This document shows positions 1 to 7,773 of a DNA stretch of 12,050 bases, in pieces; position 1 is the first letter of the stretch, and every line of letters begins with the position of its first letter. The DNA lies in assembly GCA_023406915.1 (NCBI GenBank), contig JAEXTR010000052.1, positions 1 through 12,050 on the forward strand, written 5' to 3'. The notes below the pieces were generated by a model, which ran no database searches, was not told where the DNA came from, and saw nothing but the letters and a program-made list of their open reading frames with translations. Origin of the DNA: Bacteroidota bacterium (GTDB lineage: Bacteria; Bacteroidota; Ignavibacteria; Ignavibacteriales; Ignavibacteriaceae). A program made the position numbers and the translations under genes.

Positions 1-948
1 ATTGAATCATTGCTCTCGGCAGTGGTCGCCGATGGTATGATAGGGGGTAGACACCGCTCGAATATGGAATTGGTTGCCCAGGGTGTGGCAAACGTGGTGA
101 CACCTCTCTTTGGTGGAATCCCTGCCACAGGCGCAATTGCCCGTACTGCAACCAACATAAAGAATGGCGGACGCACACCTGTTGCAGGCATGATTCACGC
201 ACTGGTACTGCTTGCAATCACGCTCTTTCTTGGTCCCTACGCCAAACTGATCCCTATGGCAACCCTCGCAGCAATCCTGGTCATGGTAGCCTATAATAAG
301 AGTGAATGGCGCTCTTTCGCCGAGGTCTTCAAAAGTCCCGGCAGTGATATTATTGTATTACTGACCACTTTCGGATTGACTGTCATCGTAGATCTCACCG
401 TTGCCCTCCAGATTGGAATGCTGTTGGCACTTTTGCTGTTTATGCGGAATATGGCAACCGTATCGAATGTGGGTGTGGTTACCCGGGAACTCAGGGACGA
501 TGATGATGAAGAGGCACTTGCGGCTGATACGAATGCGATTTACCGGAAAAATATCCCTGCCGGTGTGGAAGTCTTCGAAATCAACGGCCCATTCTTCTTC
601 GGTGCGGTTTCAAAGTTTCGTGATGCCCTCGACTATGTTGAAGAAATGCCAAAGGTGCTGATTGTGCGTATGCGCAATGTTCCGGTTGTTGATGCTTCTG
701 GCATCCACACCCTTGAGGAAGTGCTGCATTATACAAAAAAACGTGGATGCACTTTGGTCCTATCTGGCGTGCACGCTCAACCACTCTTCGCACTTGAGCA
801 GGCAAAATATGTCGATAAGATCGGTCTTGAAAATGTTCTCGGCAATATCGATGACGCCCTTGACCGCTCACGGGAAATCCTTGGCTTACCCAAAATCGGC
901 AGACCAGAGGACTTTGTCCCATCTGTCAGCAGGGAACAGCGTAAGTAA
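1..948 (+). CDS. SulP family anion transporter with STAS domain, C-terminal part (5' truncated)
   Basis: This is an inner-membrane SulP/SLC26-type anion permease (sulfate, bicarbonate or similar; the substrate cannot be read from sequence). The reading frame is open from base 1 (I-E-S-L-L-S-A-V-V-A-D-G-M), so the N-terminal half lies outside the window and the TTG at base 10 is internal. About 315 residues are visible. The start carries the conserved ESLLSAVVADGM and GGIPATGAIART segments of the transporter core, and hydrophobic helices follow to about visible residue 150. An acidic patch (DDDDEE, about 166-171) links to a cytoplasmic STAS domain at about 184-288. The STAS domain has the usual DASG loop (VVDASGIHTLEE, Ser about 233), the position that is phosphorylated in anti-sigma antagonists of this fold. 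The gene is followed by an intrinsic terminator near 1039-1081. The family is certain; the transported ion is unknown. Confidence 0.93.
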   Translation: MESLLSAVVADGMIGGRHRSNMELVAQGVANVVTPLFGGIPATGAIARTATNIKNGGRTPVAGMIHALVLLAITLFLGPYAKLIPMATLAAILVMVAYNKSEWRSFAEVFKSPGSDIIVLLTTFGLTVIVDLTVALQIGMLLALLLFMRNMATVSNVGVVTRELRDDDDEEALAADTNAIYRKNIPAGVEVFEINGPFFFGAVSKFRDALDYVEEMPKVLIVRMRNVPVVDASGIHTLEEVLHYTKKRGCTLVLSGVHAQPLFALEQAKYVDKIGLENVLGNIDDALDRSREILGLPKIGRPEDFVPSVSREQRK

Positions 949-1188
949 GCGCTAATAGATGAAAGAGATAATTGCAAGTATCTTTTACACACTAACTACT
1001 CTATTATGCTTACTCATTGCCGCTAATTTTTGACTCTTAGCCATTCCCCTAAGAACCGTATCTTTAGGGAATGGCTTTTTTATTTCAGTGATCCGGTAGC
1101 CATGAATTATGATCCCTGTGTCGATCCCACGTTCATGGAACTGCACCGTACTTCATTTGATAATGTTTATGAATAATCCTTTAGTGAT
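949..1188 (+). other. Intergenic region between SulP and GH57 genes
   Basis: This 240-base gap is the longest non-coding stretch in the window. Its first 90 bases show nothing recognisable, and the terminator then occupies 1039-1081. The remaining 107 bases should hold the GH57 promoter and leader. They contain a TTGATA at 1157-1162 and AT-rich sequence up to the start codon, but no well-spaced -10 box and no convincing TAnnTTTG Bacteroidota -7 element, so I do not call a promoter. A 24-codon open frame (1102-1176) is present but has no supporting ribosome-binding site. Confidence 0.5.
1039..1081 (+). terminator. Rho-independent terminator after the SulP gene
   Basis: The left arm AGCCATTCCCCTAAGA (1039-1054) pairs with the right arm TCTTTAGGGAATGGCT (1061-1076). 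The outer ten base pairs are perfect, and a one-base slip lets the stem extend inward. A run of T residues (1076-1081) follows at once. It lies 90 bases after the SulP stop and separates that transcript from the GH57 gene, which should therefore have its own promoter in 1082-1188. Confidence 0.9.
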
Positions 1189-4100
1189 ATGAAAAATAAA
1201 ACTATACTTCTTCTGCTGGTTTCCCAGTTCCTGCTTATTTCATCCTTTTTGTATGGTCAGCAAACCCTTCAAAAGGATCAGGCGAAAACAACCCCCCCCA
1301 TCTACATTGCGTTCCTGTGGCACATGCATCAGCCGATCTACTGGCCTTATGAATCGGTGGTAACTACGATCAGTAACAACCGTTACCCCTTCAGTGTACT
1401 GAATGTCTTCAATGACCGCACCGGTCCTTACAACGATTGGCCCAAAAACGCAGTCCAGGCAGGTATCAACGCAGGTCTCGGTAACTTCGGTGCACAGGTA
1501 AGCTTCTCAGGCTCCTTGATTGAAAACCTGAACAACCTGCAGGCAAATGGGAACGGTAACTTCTCAAACTGGAAATCTCACTGGAACAATATCAAGAATC
1601 AAAACACCGTCCTCGGTAACCCTCGCCTCGATATGGTTGGATTCGGATACTTCCACCCCCTGATGCCCCTGATTGGCAATAGTGATATCCGGAAACACCT
1701 GCAGAAACAGAAGTCCATGATGCAGACAAACTTTACAGGCAGCTACTCAAAGGGTATCTTCCCCCCTGAAAATGCTTTCGCACCCTGGATTATCCCCCCG
1801 TTGGTGGAAGAAGGGCTCGAATGGGTTCTGGTAGATAATGCTCATTTTGAACGCGCCACAACCTCATTCCCCTACAGCGGCAGTAATGAGACATATCAGC
1901 CAAACCGTGCCGATCAGATAAACCCCGATCCGAACGATTGGGTGCAGCTCAATGGTCTTTGGGCACCGAATAAAATCTCTGCCCGCTGGGCACATCAGCC
2001 CCATTACGCTGAATATACCGATCCCGCTACTGGTACGAAGAAGAAAATGATTGTTGTGCCTGCCAGTCGTTATCTTGGTAATGAGGATGGGCGTGGTGGC
2101 TTCGGCGCACTCAATTACGAAGCGGTCATGAGTCAGCTTGAAAGCTTCAATACTGATCCCAACCATCCTATGCTGATCGTACTTCATCATGATGGCGATA
2201 ATCACGGCGGTGGCAGCTCCGGTTACTATGGCAGCAACTTTACTGCTTTTGTAAACTGGGTGAAAACTCAGTCATCACGCTTTGTCTGCACTACCATTCA
2301 GGACTATCTGGAACTCTACCCCCCCTCACAATCCGATGTTATTCATGTAGAATCCGGTAGCTGGGTCGGTGCAGATGCAGGTGATCCCGAATTCAAAAAA
2401 TGGCTTGGTGATCCTGATGGTACTGGCTACAGTCCCGATCGCAATAGCTGGGCAACTATTACAGCAGCTCAAAACTACGTGGCAATGGCAGAACAGCTGA
2501 ACCCGGGTAATACTGCCGTTACACAGGCATGGGATTACATCATGGTTGGTCAGTCCAGTGATTACTGGTATTGGGATAACAGCCTCAATGGTATCTGGGA
2601 TTCCCACCCAACCCGTGCATCAAATCAGGCGGTTGCCCTCGTGCAGGGTTTGGTGACCGGTACCGACCTCACCCCTCCCACTCTCTTTATGCCGCAGCGT
2701 GAACCGTACAACCCCGGTGGAAAAGAATATGGCCAAACCATGCCAAAGGACTTTAAAGTCTTCACCTATGCCTATGATGTGAACGGTCTGCAATCGGTCA
2801 CGCTGAAATACAGGGTTGACCTCGATGGTGTGAACTCACTCTCATCCTCTGACAATGAAACCTACGCCGGCGGTGCCGAAGTTGGTACCTGGATCAGCAT
2901 ACCCATGAATGGGATCGAAATTCCCTCGCAAACAACCCCGCCCCCAACCGTGAAAGCAAAAGAATATTCTGCCATGGTTTCCGGACTCAGTGAAAAACTG
3001 GTCGACTACTATGTGGAAGCTGTTGATGCAAATGGCAATATCACCAAATCTGCTATTAAGCATGTGTGGGTCGGTGCTGAGAGCGGCGGTGGAGGCGGCG
3101 GTACCGGGGTAGTTTCCTGGCTTCCCGTAAACCCGACAAAGAATGATACGATCACCATTACGGTGCAATCAACCCTTGGTGGAAAACTGCATTGGGGCGT
3201 TAATAACAGCGGTAGTACCTGGCAGACACCGAATCAGGTCTATTGGACCCCTGGTACAGCCCTCTTCGGCAATGGTCCGGCAGTTGAATCCCCCTTCGCA
3301 GCACCTGATACGGCAGGTAAAATGATCCTGAAAATCGGACCATTTAATAATTCTGCCCAGGCAGTGGAACGTATTGCATTCGTGATTCACTATAACGATA
3401 ACACGTGGAATAATAATAACGGTCAGGATTTCAATATCAGTTTTGGCGGCTCAACGCAAAGCTTCGTCATGGATGGCTCGCTGGATCAGGGAGCTGTGAA
3501 AGCTGCCTCAAACTCAGGAACTGACTTGTATATCGGGTGGAACGGAACAGATATCTATGTAGCCACGCAATCAGCACAAAGTGCTGGCAAGGATGTCTTT
3601 CTCTTTATCAGTGATTCTCTCAGAGCTTCCCGTCCTGCCCCATGGTCAAAGAGTGGGAGCGTCAATGGATGGAGCCTCTTCCTCGCCAACGAATCATCCA
3701 ATAATTATATTACCTGGAGTGACCAGACAATCGCCACCCAAAAGGCAGCCGGCGGATTTGCTGAAGGGTACTTCAATGTGCAAAGTGAGTTTGGGTATGT
3801 ACCTGCCACACTCTATCTTGCTGTGGGACAGTATCAGACCGCTGATAACGGCGTCCTGCAAAATCAGGTACCCGCAGGCAATGGTAACGGCGATATTGAA
3901 TCAGGTGAATGGTTTGCTTACCAGTACAACCTGGTGGATGTTGCTGATGATAATGTCGCTCCTGCCGGATTCTCCCTGGATCAGAATTATCCCAATCCCT
4001 TTAATCCGTCAACCGCTATCAGGTTCAGCGTTCCGCAGCGCAGTCACGTCACCCTGAGCGTGTATGATGTGTTGGGCAGGGAGATCAGAACGCTGATCGA

Positions 4101-4227
4101 TCAGGAATATTCCACAGGTACTTATACAGCACACTTCGATGCTTCGGGCCTTCCCAGTGGAATCTATTTTTACAGGCTGACGGCAGGTTCGCATACTTCC
4201 ACACGGAAGATGCAGCTCCTGAAGTAA
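1189..4227 (+). CDS. Secreted multidomain GH57 glycoside hydrolase with T9SS sorting domain
   Basis: This is a likely exported alpha-glucan-active enzyme (amylase or amylopullulanase type) of 1012 residues. A signal peptide covers about residues 1-23 (K-rich start, hydrophobic core, LYGQ). The GH57 catalytic domain follows at about 36-490. It shows HMHQP at 45-49, GYFHPLMP at 153-160, the region around FPPEN whose Glu194 matches the nucleophile, and HHDGDNHGGGS at 333-343, which carries the likely acid/base Asp. An Ig-like domain lies at about 495-630 and a six-Gly linker at 633-638. A CBM25/53-like starch-binding domain at about 641-752 ends in the typical ...HYNDNTWNNNNGQ pattern. A DOMON/CBM9-like beta domain covers about 757-915. 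The final 85 residues are a T9SS type A sorting domain (NYPNPFNPST, YDVLGRE, SGIYFYRL). The ATG start gives a good signal peptide, although the ribosome-binding site is weak. The family call is firm, while the exact substrate and the accessory-domain family names are inferred. The PAP2 gene follows after 34 bases. Confidence 0.92.
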   Translation: MKNKTILLLLVSQFLLISSFLYGQQTLQKDQAKTTPPIYIAFLWHMHQPIYWPYESVVTTISNNRYPFSVLNVFNDRTGPYNDWPKNAVQAGINAGLGNFGAQVSFSGSLIENLNNLQANGNGNFSNWKSHWNNIKNQNTVLGNPRLDMVGFGYFHPLMPLIGNSDIRKHLQKQKSMMQTNFTGSYSKGIFPPENAFAPWIIPPLVEEGLEWVLVDNAHFERATTSFPYSGSNETYQPNRADQINPDPNDWVQLNGLWAPNKISARWAHQPHYAEYTDPATGTKKKMIVVPASRYLGNEDGRGGFGALNYEAVMSQLESFNTDPNHPMLIVLHHDGDNHGGGSSGYYGSNFTAFVNWVKTQSSRFVCTTIQDYLELYPPSQSDVIHVESGSWVGADAGDPEFKKWLGDPDGTGYSPDRNSWATITAAQNYVAMAEQLNPGNTAVTQAWDYIMVGQSSDYWYWDNSLNGIWDSHPTRASNQAVALVQGLVTGTDLTPPTLFMPQREPYNPGGKEYGQTMPKDFKVFTYAYDVNGLQSVTLKYRVDLDGVNSLSSSDNETYAGGAEVGTWISIPMNGIEIPSQTTPPPTVKAKEYSAMVSGLSEKLVDYYVEAVDANGNITKSAIKHVWVGAESGGGGGGTGVVSWLPVNPTKNDTITITVQSTLGGKLHWGVNNSGSTWQTPNQVYWTPGTALFGNGPAVESPFAAPDTAGKMILKIGPFNNSAQAVERIAFVIHYNDNTWNNNNGQDFNISFGGSTQSFVMDGSLDQGAVKAASNSGTDLYIGWNGTDIYVATQSAQSAGKDVFLFISDSLRASRPAPWSKSGSVNGWSLFLANESSNNYITWSDQTIATQKAAGGFAEGYFNVQSEFGYVPATLYLAVGQYQTADNGVLQNQVPAGNGNGDIESGEWFAYQYNLVDVADDNVAPAGFSLDQNYPNPFNPSTAIRFSVPQRSHVTLSVYDVLGREIRTLIDQEYSTGTYTAHFDASGLPSGIYFYRLTAGSHTSTRKMQLLK

Positions 4228-4261
4228 GCGAATACTTTTATAATAATAAAGAATATCGCCC

Positions 4262-4810
4262 ATGATTGATTTCTTATGGCAGATTGAATTAGCCCTGTTC
4301 TATGCAGTAAACCACGGTCTTTCTCACCCCTGGCTGGATGCATTCTTTGCCTTCATTACCGATGTTCGGCATTGGTTTCCTGTATATGGAATTGCATTTG
4401 GATGGCTCGCGATCAAAGGGGGAAAAAAGGGAAGGATTGCTGCGGTGATTGCGATTCTGGTGGTCGTGGCATGTGATCAATTGGGTAATGTGCTGAAAGA
4501 CCTGACCATGCGTCCCCGTCCAGGTGAAGGTCTGGCAGATGCCTTTAATCCTTTAGGGCTTGAGTTCAAAAACACAAAATCGTTTCCCTCCAATCATGCA
4601 CTGAACAATTTTGGTATAGCCGTATTCTTTTCCGGTTTGTATAAAAAATGGGCGCCCGTGCTGTTCACCGCAGCAGCACTGGTTGCTCTCTCAAGGGTCT
4701 ATCTTGGATTGCACTATCCGTCAGATATCACTGCCGGAGCCCTGCTTGGATCGGGAATCGGGTACCTGTTCGTACTGCTCCATCGCAAGGCAATGGACTT
4801 CCGCCGTTAG
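4262..4810 (+). CDS. PAP2 family membrane phosphatase
   Basis: This is an integral membrane acid phosphatase of 182 residues, probably acting on a lipid-linked phosphate such as undecaprenyl diphosphate, lipid A or phosphatidylglycerol phosphate. All three PAP2 signature motifs are present: KX6RP (Lys79 to Arg86-Pro87), PSNH in place of the usual PSGH (109-112), and SRX5HX3D (Ser144-Arg145, His151, Asp155). Several hydrophobic helices flank them (about 38-51, 57-71, 116-127, 131-145, 157-173), which puts the catalytic motifs at the periplasmic face. It is the second gene of the plus-strand GH57 pair and no terminator is seen between the two. Its TAG stop overlaps the TAA stop of the convergent ccmB gene. 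The family is secure, and the specific lipid substrate is not. Confidence 0.92.
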   Translation: MIDFLWQIELALFYAVNHGLSHPWLDAFFAFITDVRHWFPVYGIAFGWLAIKGGKKGRIAAVIAILVVVACDQLGNVLKDLTMRPRPGEGLADAFNPLGLEFKNTKSFPSNHALNNFGIAVFFSGLYKKWAPVLFTAAALVALSRVYLGLHYPSDITAGALLGSGIGYLFVLLHRKAMDFRR

Positions 4811-5484
4811 TCTTTCCAGATGAAATCAAAAAGCATATAGGATGCTGTCAGGATAACCACATCATAACATACCAGCACTGCCAGTTCCACATACGCATCA
4901 AGGATCGTATCCCCATCCATTGCCATTTTGGTAAGCTGTACCAGCGTCAGCAGCAAGGGGAGTAAAATCGGGAATGAAAGCACCGGATATAATGTACCTT
5001 TGGTGTTTGCACGCGCAATGATGGCTGCGATCACCGTTGAGGCACCTGCCATGCCGATATTGCCGATCAGGAATGTCAGGAAAAAGAGGGAGATGTTTTT
5101 AATAACGAAAGCATCGAACAGCGCTGAGTACAAAAGCGAAATCACAATATTCATCGCAAACACCAGGATCAGATTAAACAGCAATTTCCCGGTAAACACG
5201 GTAGTGGGGGATGCAATCAATTGTAGAATTAGTGTCGTGCCCCGCTCCTCCTCAGAAACAAATGCCCTTGATAATCCCGACATTGCCGAGAAAAATATCA
5301 CAACCCAGAATAATCCACCACTCAGATAAGCGGTGATTCGCTCATTCCCAATAGAAAACAGTATCACGCTGATCGTAACCACAATAAACATTGCCAGCGC
5401 ATTAATCGCATAACGGGTTCTGAGCTCCGAAGCAATGTCTTTCTTGAACAGGGCGTATGGTGGAAAAATCTTTTGCATAGGCAT
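4807..5484 (-). CDS. ccmB: CcmB-like haem exporter permease subunit
   Basis: This is the membrane subunit of the CcmAB ABC module of system I cytochrome c maturation, which acts with CcmC/D/E to release haem-loaded CcmE. The protein has 225 residues, the normal CcmB length. Six hydrophobic segments are visible at about 26-46, 56-75, 98-120, 129-155, 165-185 and 198-220. Family-like features are the N-terminal KKDIASELRTRY, the FFSAMSGLSRAFVSEEERGT loop after the second helix, and FPILLPLLL at 171-179. Its ATG shares one base with the TAA of the ATPase gene (TAATG), so the two are translationally coupled. It is the last gene of the minus-strand operon and ends tail to tail with the PAP2 gene. 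No ccmC, ccmE or ccmF lies in the window. Confidence 0.85.
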   Translation of the reverse strand: MPMQKIFPPYALFKKDIASELRTRYAINALAMFIVVTISVILFSIGNERITAYLSGGLFWVVIFFSAMSGLSRAFVSEEERGTTLILQLIASPTTVFTGKLLFNLILVFAMNIVISLLYSALFDAFVIKNISLFFLTFLIGNIGMAGASTVIAAIIARANTKGTLYPVLSFPILLPLLLTLVQLTKMAMDGDTILDAYVELAVLVCYDVVILTASYMLFDFIWKD

Positions 5485-6134
5485 TAAGGCTTCTTTTTGG
5501 GAACAGGTTTGTAGTCAAGTATAGATAGGGTGCTGCTGCACAGTGCCAGATCAGTTTCTTCGTTCGAGGCTATAATTACGTTCGTGGTTGCTGCGGTCTT
5601 ACGCACCAGTGCGTACACTTTCTCCTTCCCCTCCACATCAAGGTTTGAGGTCGGCTCATCCAGTATCAGTAACCCCGGTTTATGGGCAAGTGCAAAGATA
5701 AATTTCATTCTCTGTTTCATCCCCGAGGAGTAGGTCTTCAGTATATCCCCCTTCCGGTCAGCAAGAGAAAAGAAATAAAACAGAGAGTTCACATACTCCT
5801 TATCATATGGTACACCCCTGATACCGCAAATATGAACGATGTTCTCCTCTGCGGTAAACTCTTCATACATATTCAGGTACGGGGCAAGAAACCCGATTGC
5901 ATTGTGCAGATCATACATCTCAACCGTTTTCCTCCCGTAGGTATGGGTTACGGTTCCCGATGTCGGCGATTGCAGCCCGGCAATGGTCTTCACCAGCGTA
6001 CTCTTTCCGGATCCGTTTGCACCTGCAATGCCAAAGATTCCGGCACCACTGAATGTGCAGTCAATATCACGGAAAATGACTCTTCTTCCGAACTTCTTTG
6101 TAAGCTTTTTAAGGGTAAGTGTGTACTCAGTCAT
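5484..6134 (-). CDS. ccmA: CcmA-like ABC transporter ATP-binding protein
   Basis: This is the cytoplasmic ATPase partner of the adjacent CcmB-like permease. From the ATG at 6134 it is 216 residues long. It has Walker A GANGSGKST (38-46), the signature YSSGMKQR (135-142), Walker B LLILDE (155-160) and the D-loop SNLD (163-166). Two switch positions look atypical. The Q-loop region reads IGFLAPYLNMYEEFT without a Gln, and the H-loop His after the last core strand is Asn191 (IIASNEE). I chose the ATG at 6134 because it starts right at the fold (MTEYTLTLKKL) and overlaps the protease stop by 8 bases. A GTG at 6170 would add 12 residues and overlap by 44 bases. Both have poor Shine-Dalgarno matches. 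The ccmA assignment rests mainly on the neighbour; a general ABC-2 type ATPase is the alternative. Confidence 0.82.
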   Translation of the reverse strand: MTEYTLTLKKLTKKFGRRVIFRDIDCTFSGAGIFGIAGANGSGKSTLVKTIAGLQSPTSGTVTHTYGRKTVEMYDLHNAIGFLAPYLNMYEEFTAEENIVHICGIRGVPYDKEYVNSLFYFFSLADRKGDILKTYSSGMKQRMKFIFALAHKPGLLILDEPTSNLDVEGKEKVYALVRKTAATTNVIIASNEETDLALCSSTLSILDYKPVPKKKP

Positions 6135-7773
6135 TGATAATGGTAATCTTTCCTTTTTCAACCGTGTCACCGGCTTTGATTACATAGATATAAACACCGG
6201 TTGGAAGTTTCTCTTTCTCTTCGCCTAAACCATTCCAGAATACCGCCCGCCTGCCAATACCATCCAGTGTGAAGGCACGCGAATACAACGGTTGCATTGC
6301 CACTGAATAGACAACAAACTCAGCATCGCCCTGTAACTGTGGGGAGATAGGAATGGTGATCTGCTGATTCCCGTGCTTCCGGTATGAGAATGGCGAGGGG
6401 TAGGTGTATGATATTGGCTCTGGTACCGGTTCCGCCGCAGGAATCAGAACACCGTTCAGTATGGCTGGCAGCCTCCACGACATCGGTTGCGCAGTTTTAA
6501 AGTCCAGATAATACGCACCGCTGAGCCTGAGCGATCCTTCCGAAGCGTAATCTCTCAGCGCAATCTTTACCTGGAACATCTTATTCGGGTCAGATGCTTC
6601 GTTCGTCATACAATTGGTAACGATCACCGCCGCTGTATCGGTTCCGTTCCCGCTGAACACCAGCATATTCTGTGAAAGCGGATAAGCGTTAATACTGATC
6701 TCACTTCCATTGACACTGCTCCTCATAAGCGGAGAAACCAATGGATATGCTGCTGCTTCTTTATAATACTTACCAGGTATCGTACGGTAACCAGTGAAGT
6801 AATTCCACGCACCAAACAGGGAGAACTCATCGTGGAATGAGGATGCTGCACCCGCAATGCTGTTTCTGATTGCCTCAATGGCTCGCTGCCCCGGCATCAG
6901 CTCCCACTGGCGTTTCAACACATCATGCCCCAGCCGCTTCTGTAAAAAGATATTCCACACCGCAAGATCATACCCATCCCCCTGATAGACATCAGAACGG
7001 CTGAAGCAACGCCCGGTGTTACGGAAATAATTATCAATATATGCGTAGTAATCATTCACTGTATCAAAAACAAACTCTTCCATCGCGGTGGAGGAAAGCT
7101 CATAAAACCAGCCGTCACCCAGATACCGTTCAATGTACGCCCCAAGCTGAATTGCATGGTGCATTTCATGTGCAACCGTCACCCTCGCTGCATTGATGCC
7201 GGTCGTTGCGTAGCCTGATCCCATGAAGTTATCATCAATGGTCATAAAGCTGGTAACCCTGCCCGGAAAACCCGGAACCGGATCTTCGGGAGTGGTAACT
7301 CCATAACCATTCAGCTTTGCAATATAAATATCATACAGATTGTCACCACCACCCCCCAGATCTTCCGGCGGAGAAGGGTATCCAAGGAACTCAACTTCAT
7401 ACCGGTAGGCGGAATCTACCGCTGCAACCAGCAGGGCAATATCGTAACCAGGTACTTCTGTCCCGGTTGTGTCATAATGGATTCTGAATTTTCCGGATGG
7501 GGTGACAATGGAATTCTGTTTTACGGGACGGGAAAATAGTGCAGACACGATCTGCTGCTGATGGTTTGGGTAATCATCGTAGTGTTCCCGAACCTGCATC
7601 AGCGTACCCAATCCGCATTTTAAAATCACTGTTGTGGGGGATTCATGCTGATGTCCCTCACTCTTTCCGTACAGGTGAAGCAACCTTGCAAGTGCTGAAT
7701 CCTTACCCCCGCCTTGCTGTGCAAGTAATGGCAGAACCACCAGAAATAGTATGCACACTGTACGACGCAGCAC
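6127..7773 (-). CDS. Secreted HExxH metalloprotease, MXAN_6640-like
   Basis: This is a predicted exported zinc metalloprotease of 548 residues. A signal peptide spans about 1-19 (LRR, then CILFLVVLPLLA, Q-Q). The catalytic region has HEMHH at 202-206 (HExxH), preceded by a strand ending in ARVTVA. Glu225 in FYELSST, 18 residues after the motif, is a good third zinc ligand (gluzincin spacing); Glu232/233 are alternatives. The stretch from FRIHYDTTG (97 onward) through LGGGGDNLYDIYIA resembles, from memory, the MXAN_6640 family of putative metalloproteases. The last 90 residues form a beta-rich FlgD-Ig/T9SS-like tail (FWNGLGEE, LPTGVYIYVIKAGD, GKITI), which suggests surface delivery. The start is GTG, supported by GGAG eight bases upstream (7782-7785) and by the TAGTG overlap with the preceding gene. 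The native substrate is unknown. Confidence 0.85.
   Translation of the reverse strand: MLRRTVCILFLVVLPLLAQQGGGKDSALARLLHLYGKSEGHQHESPTTVILKCGLGTLMQVREHYDDYPNHQQQIVSALFSRPVKQNSIVTPSGKFRIHYDTTGTEVPGYDIALLVAAVDSAYRYEVEFLGYPSPPEDLGGGGDNLYDIYIAKLNGYGVTTPEDPVPGFPGRVTSFMTIDDNFMGSGYATTGINAARVTVAHEMHHAIQLGAYIERYLGDGWFYELSSTAMEEFVFDTVNDYYAYIDNYFRNTGRCFSRSDVYQGDGYDLAVWNIFLQKRLGHDVLKRQWELMPGQRAIEAIRNSIAGAASSFHDEFSLFGAWNYFTGYRTIPGKYYKEAAAYPLVSPLMRSSVNGSEISINAYPLSQNMLVFSGNGTDTAAVIVTNCMTNEASDPNKMFQVKIALRDYASEGSLRLSGAYYLDFKTAQPMSWRLPAILNGVLIPAAEPVPEPISYTYPSPFSYRKHGNQQITIPISPQLQGDAEFVVYSVAMQPLYSRAFTLDGIGRRAVFWNGLGEEKEKLPTGVYIYVIKAGDTVEKGKITIIND

Noticed and set aside
581..922. Long open frame on the minus strand opposite the SulP/STAS gene
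   Set aside because: It lies fully inside a well-supported family gene on the other strand, and its translation has low-complexity Cys/His/Arg composition with no recognisable domain.
1101..1137. CATGAA/TTCATG inverted repeat upstream of the GH57 gene
   Set aside because: The arms are only six bases with a 25-base gap. This is expected by chance, and no operator family is recognised.
3581..4057. 158-codon plus-strand frame inside the GH57 gene
   Set aside because: It is out of frame with clear DOMON-like and T9SS domains and shows no domain or start signal of its own.
5682..6137. 151-codon plus-strand frame opposite the ABC ATPase gene
   Set aside because: The minus-strand frame carries Walker A, signature and Walker B motifs. 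The antisense frame shows no family features.
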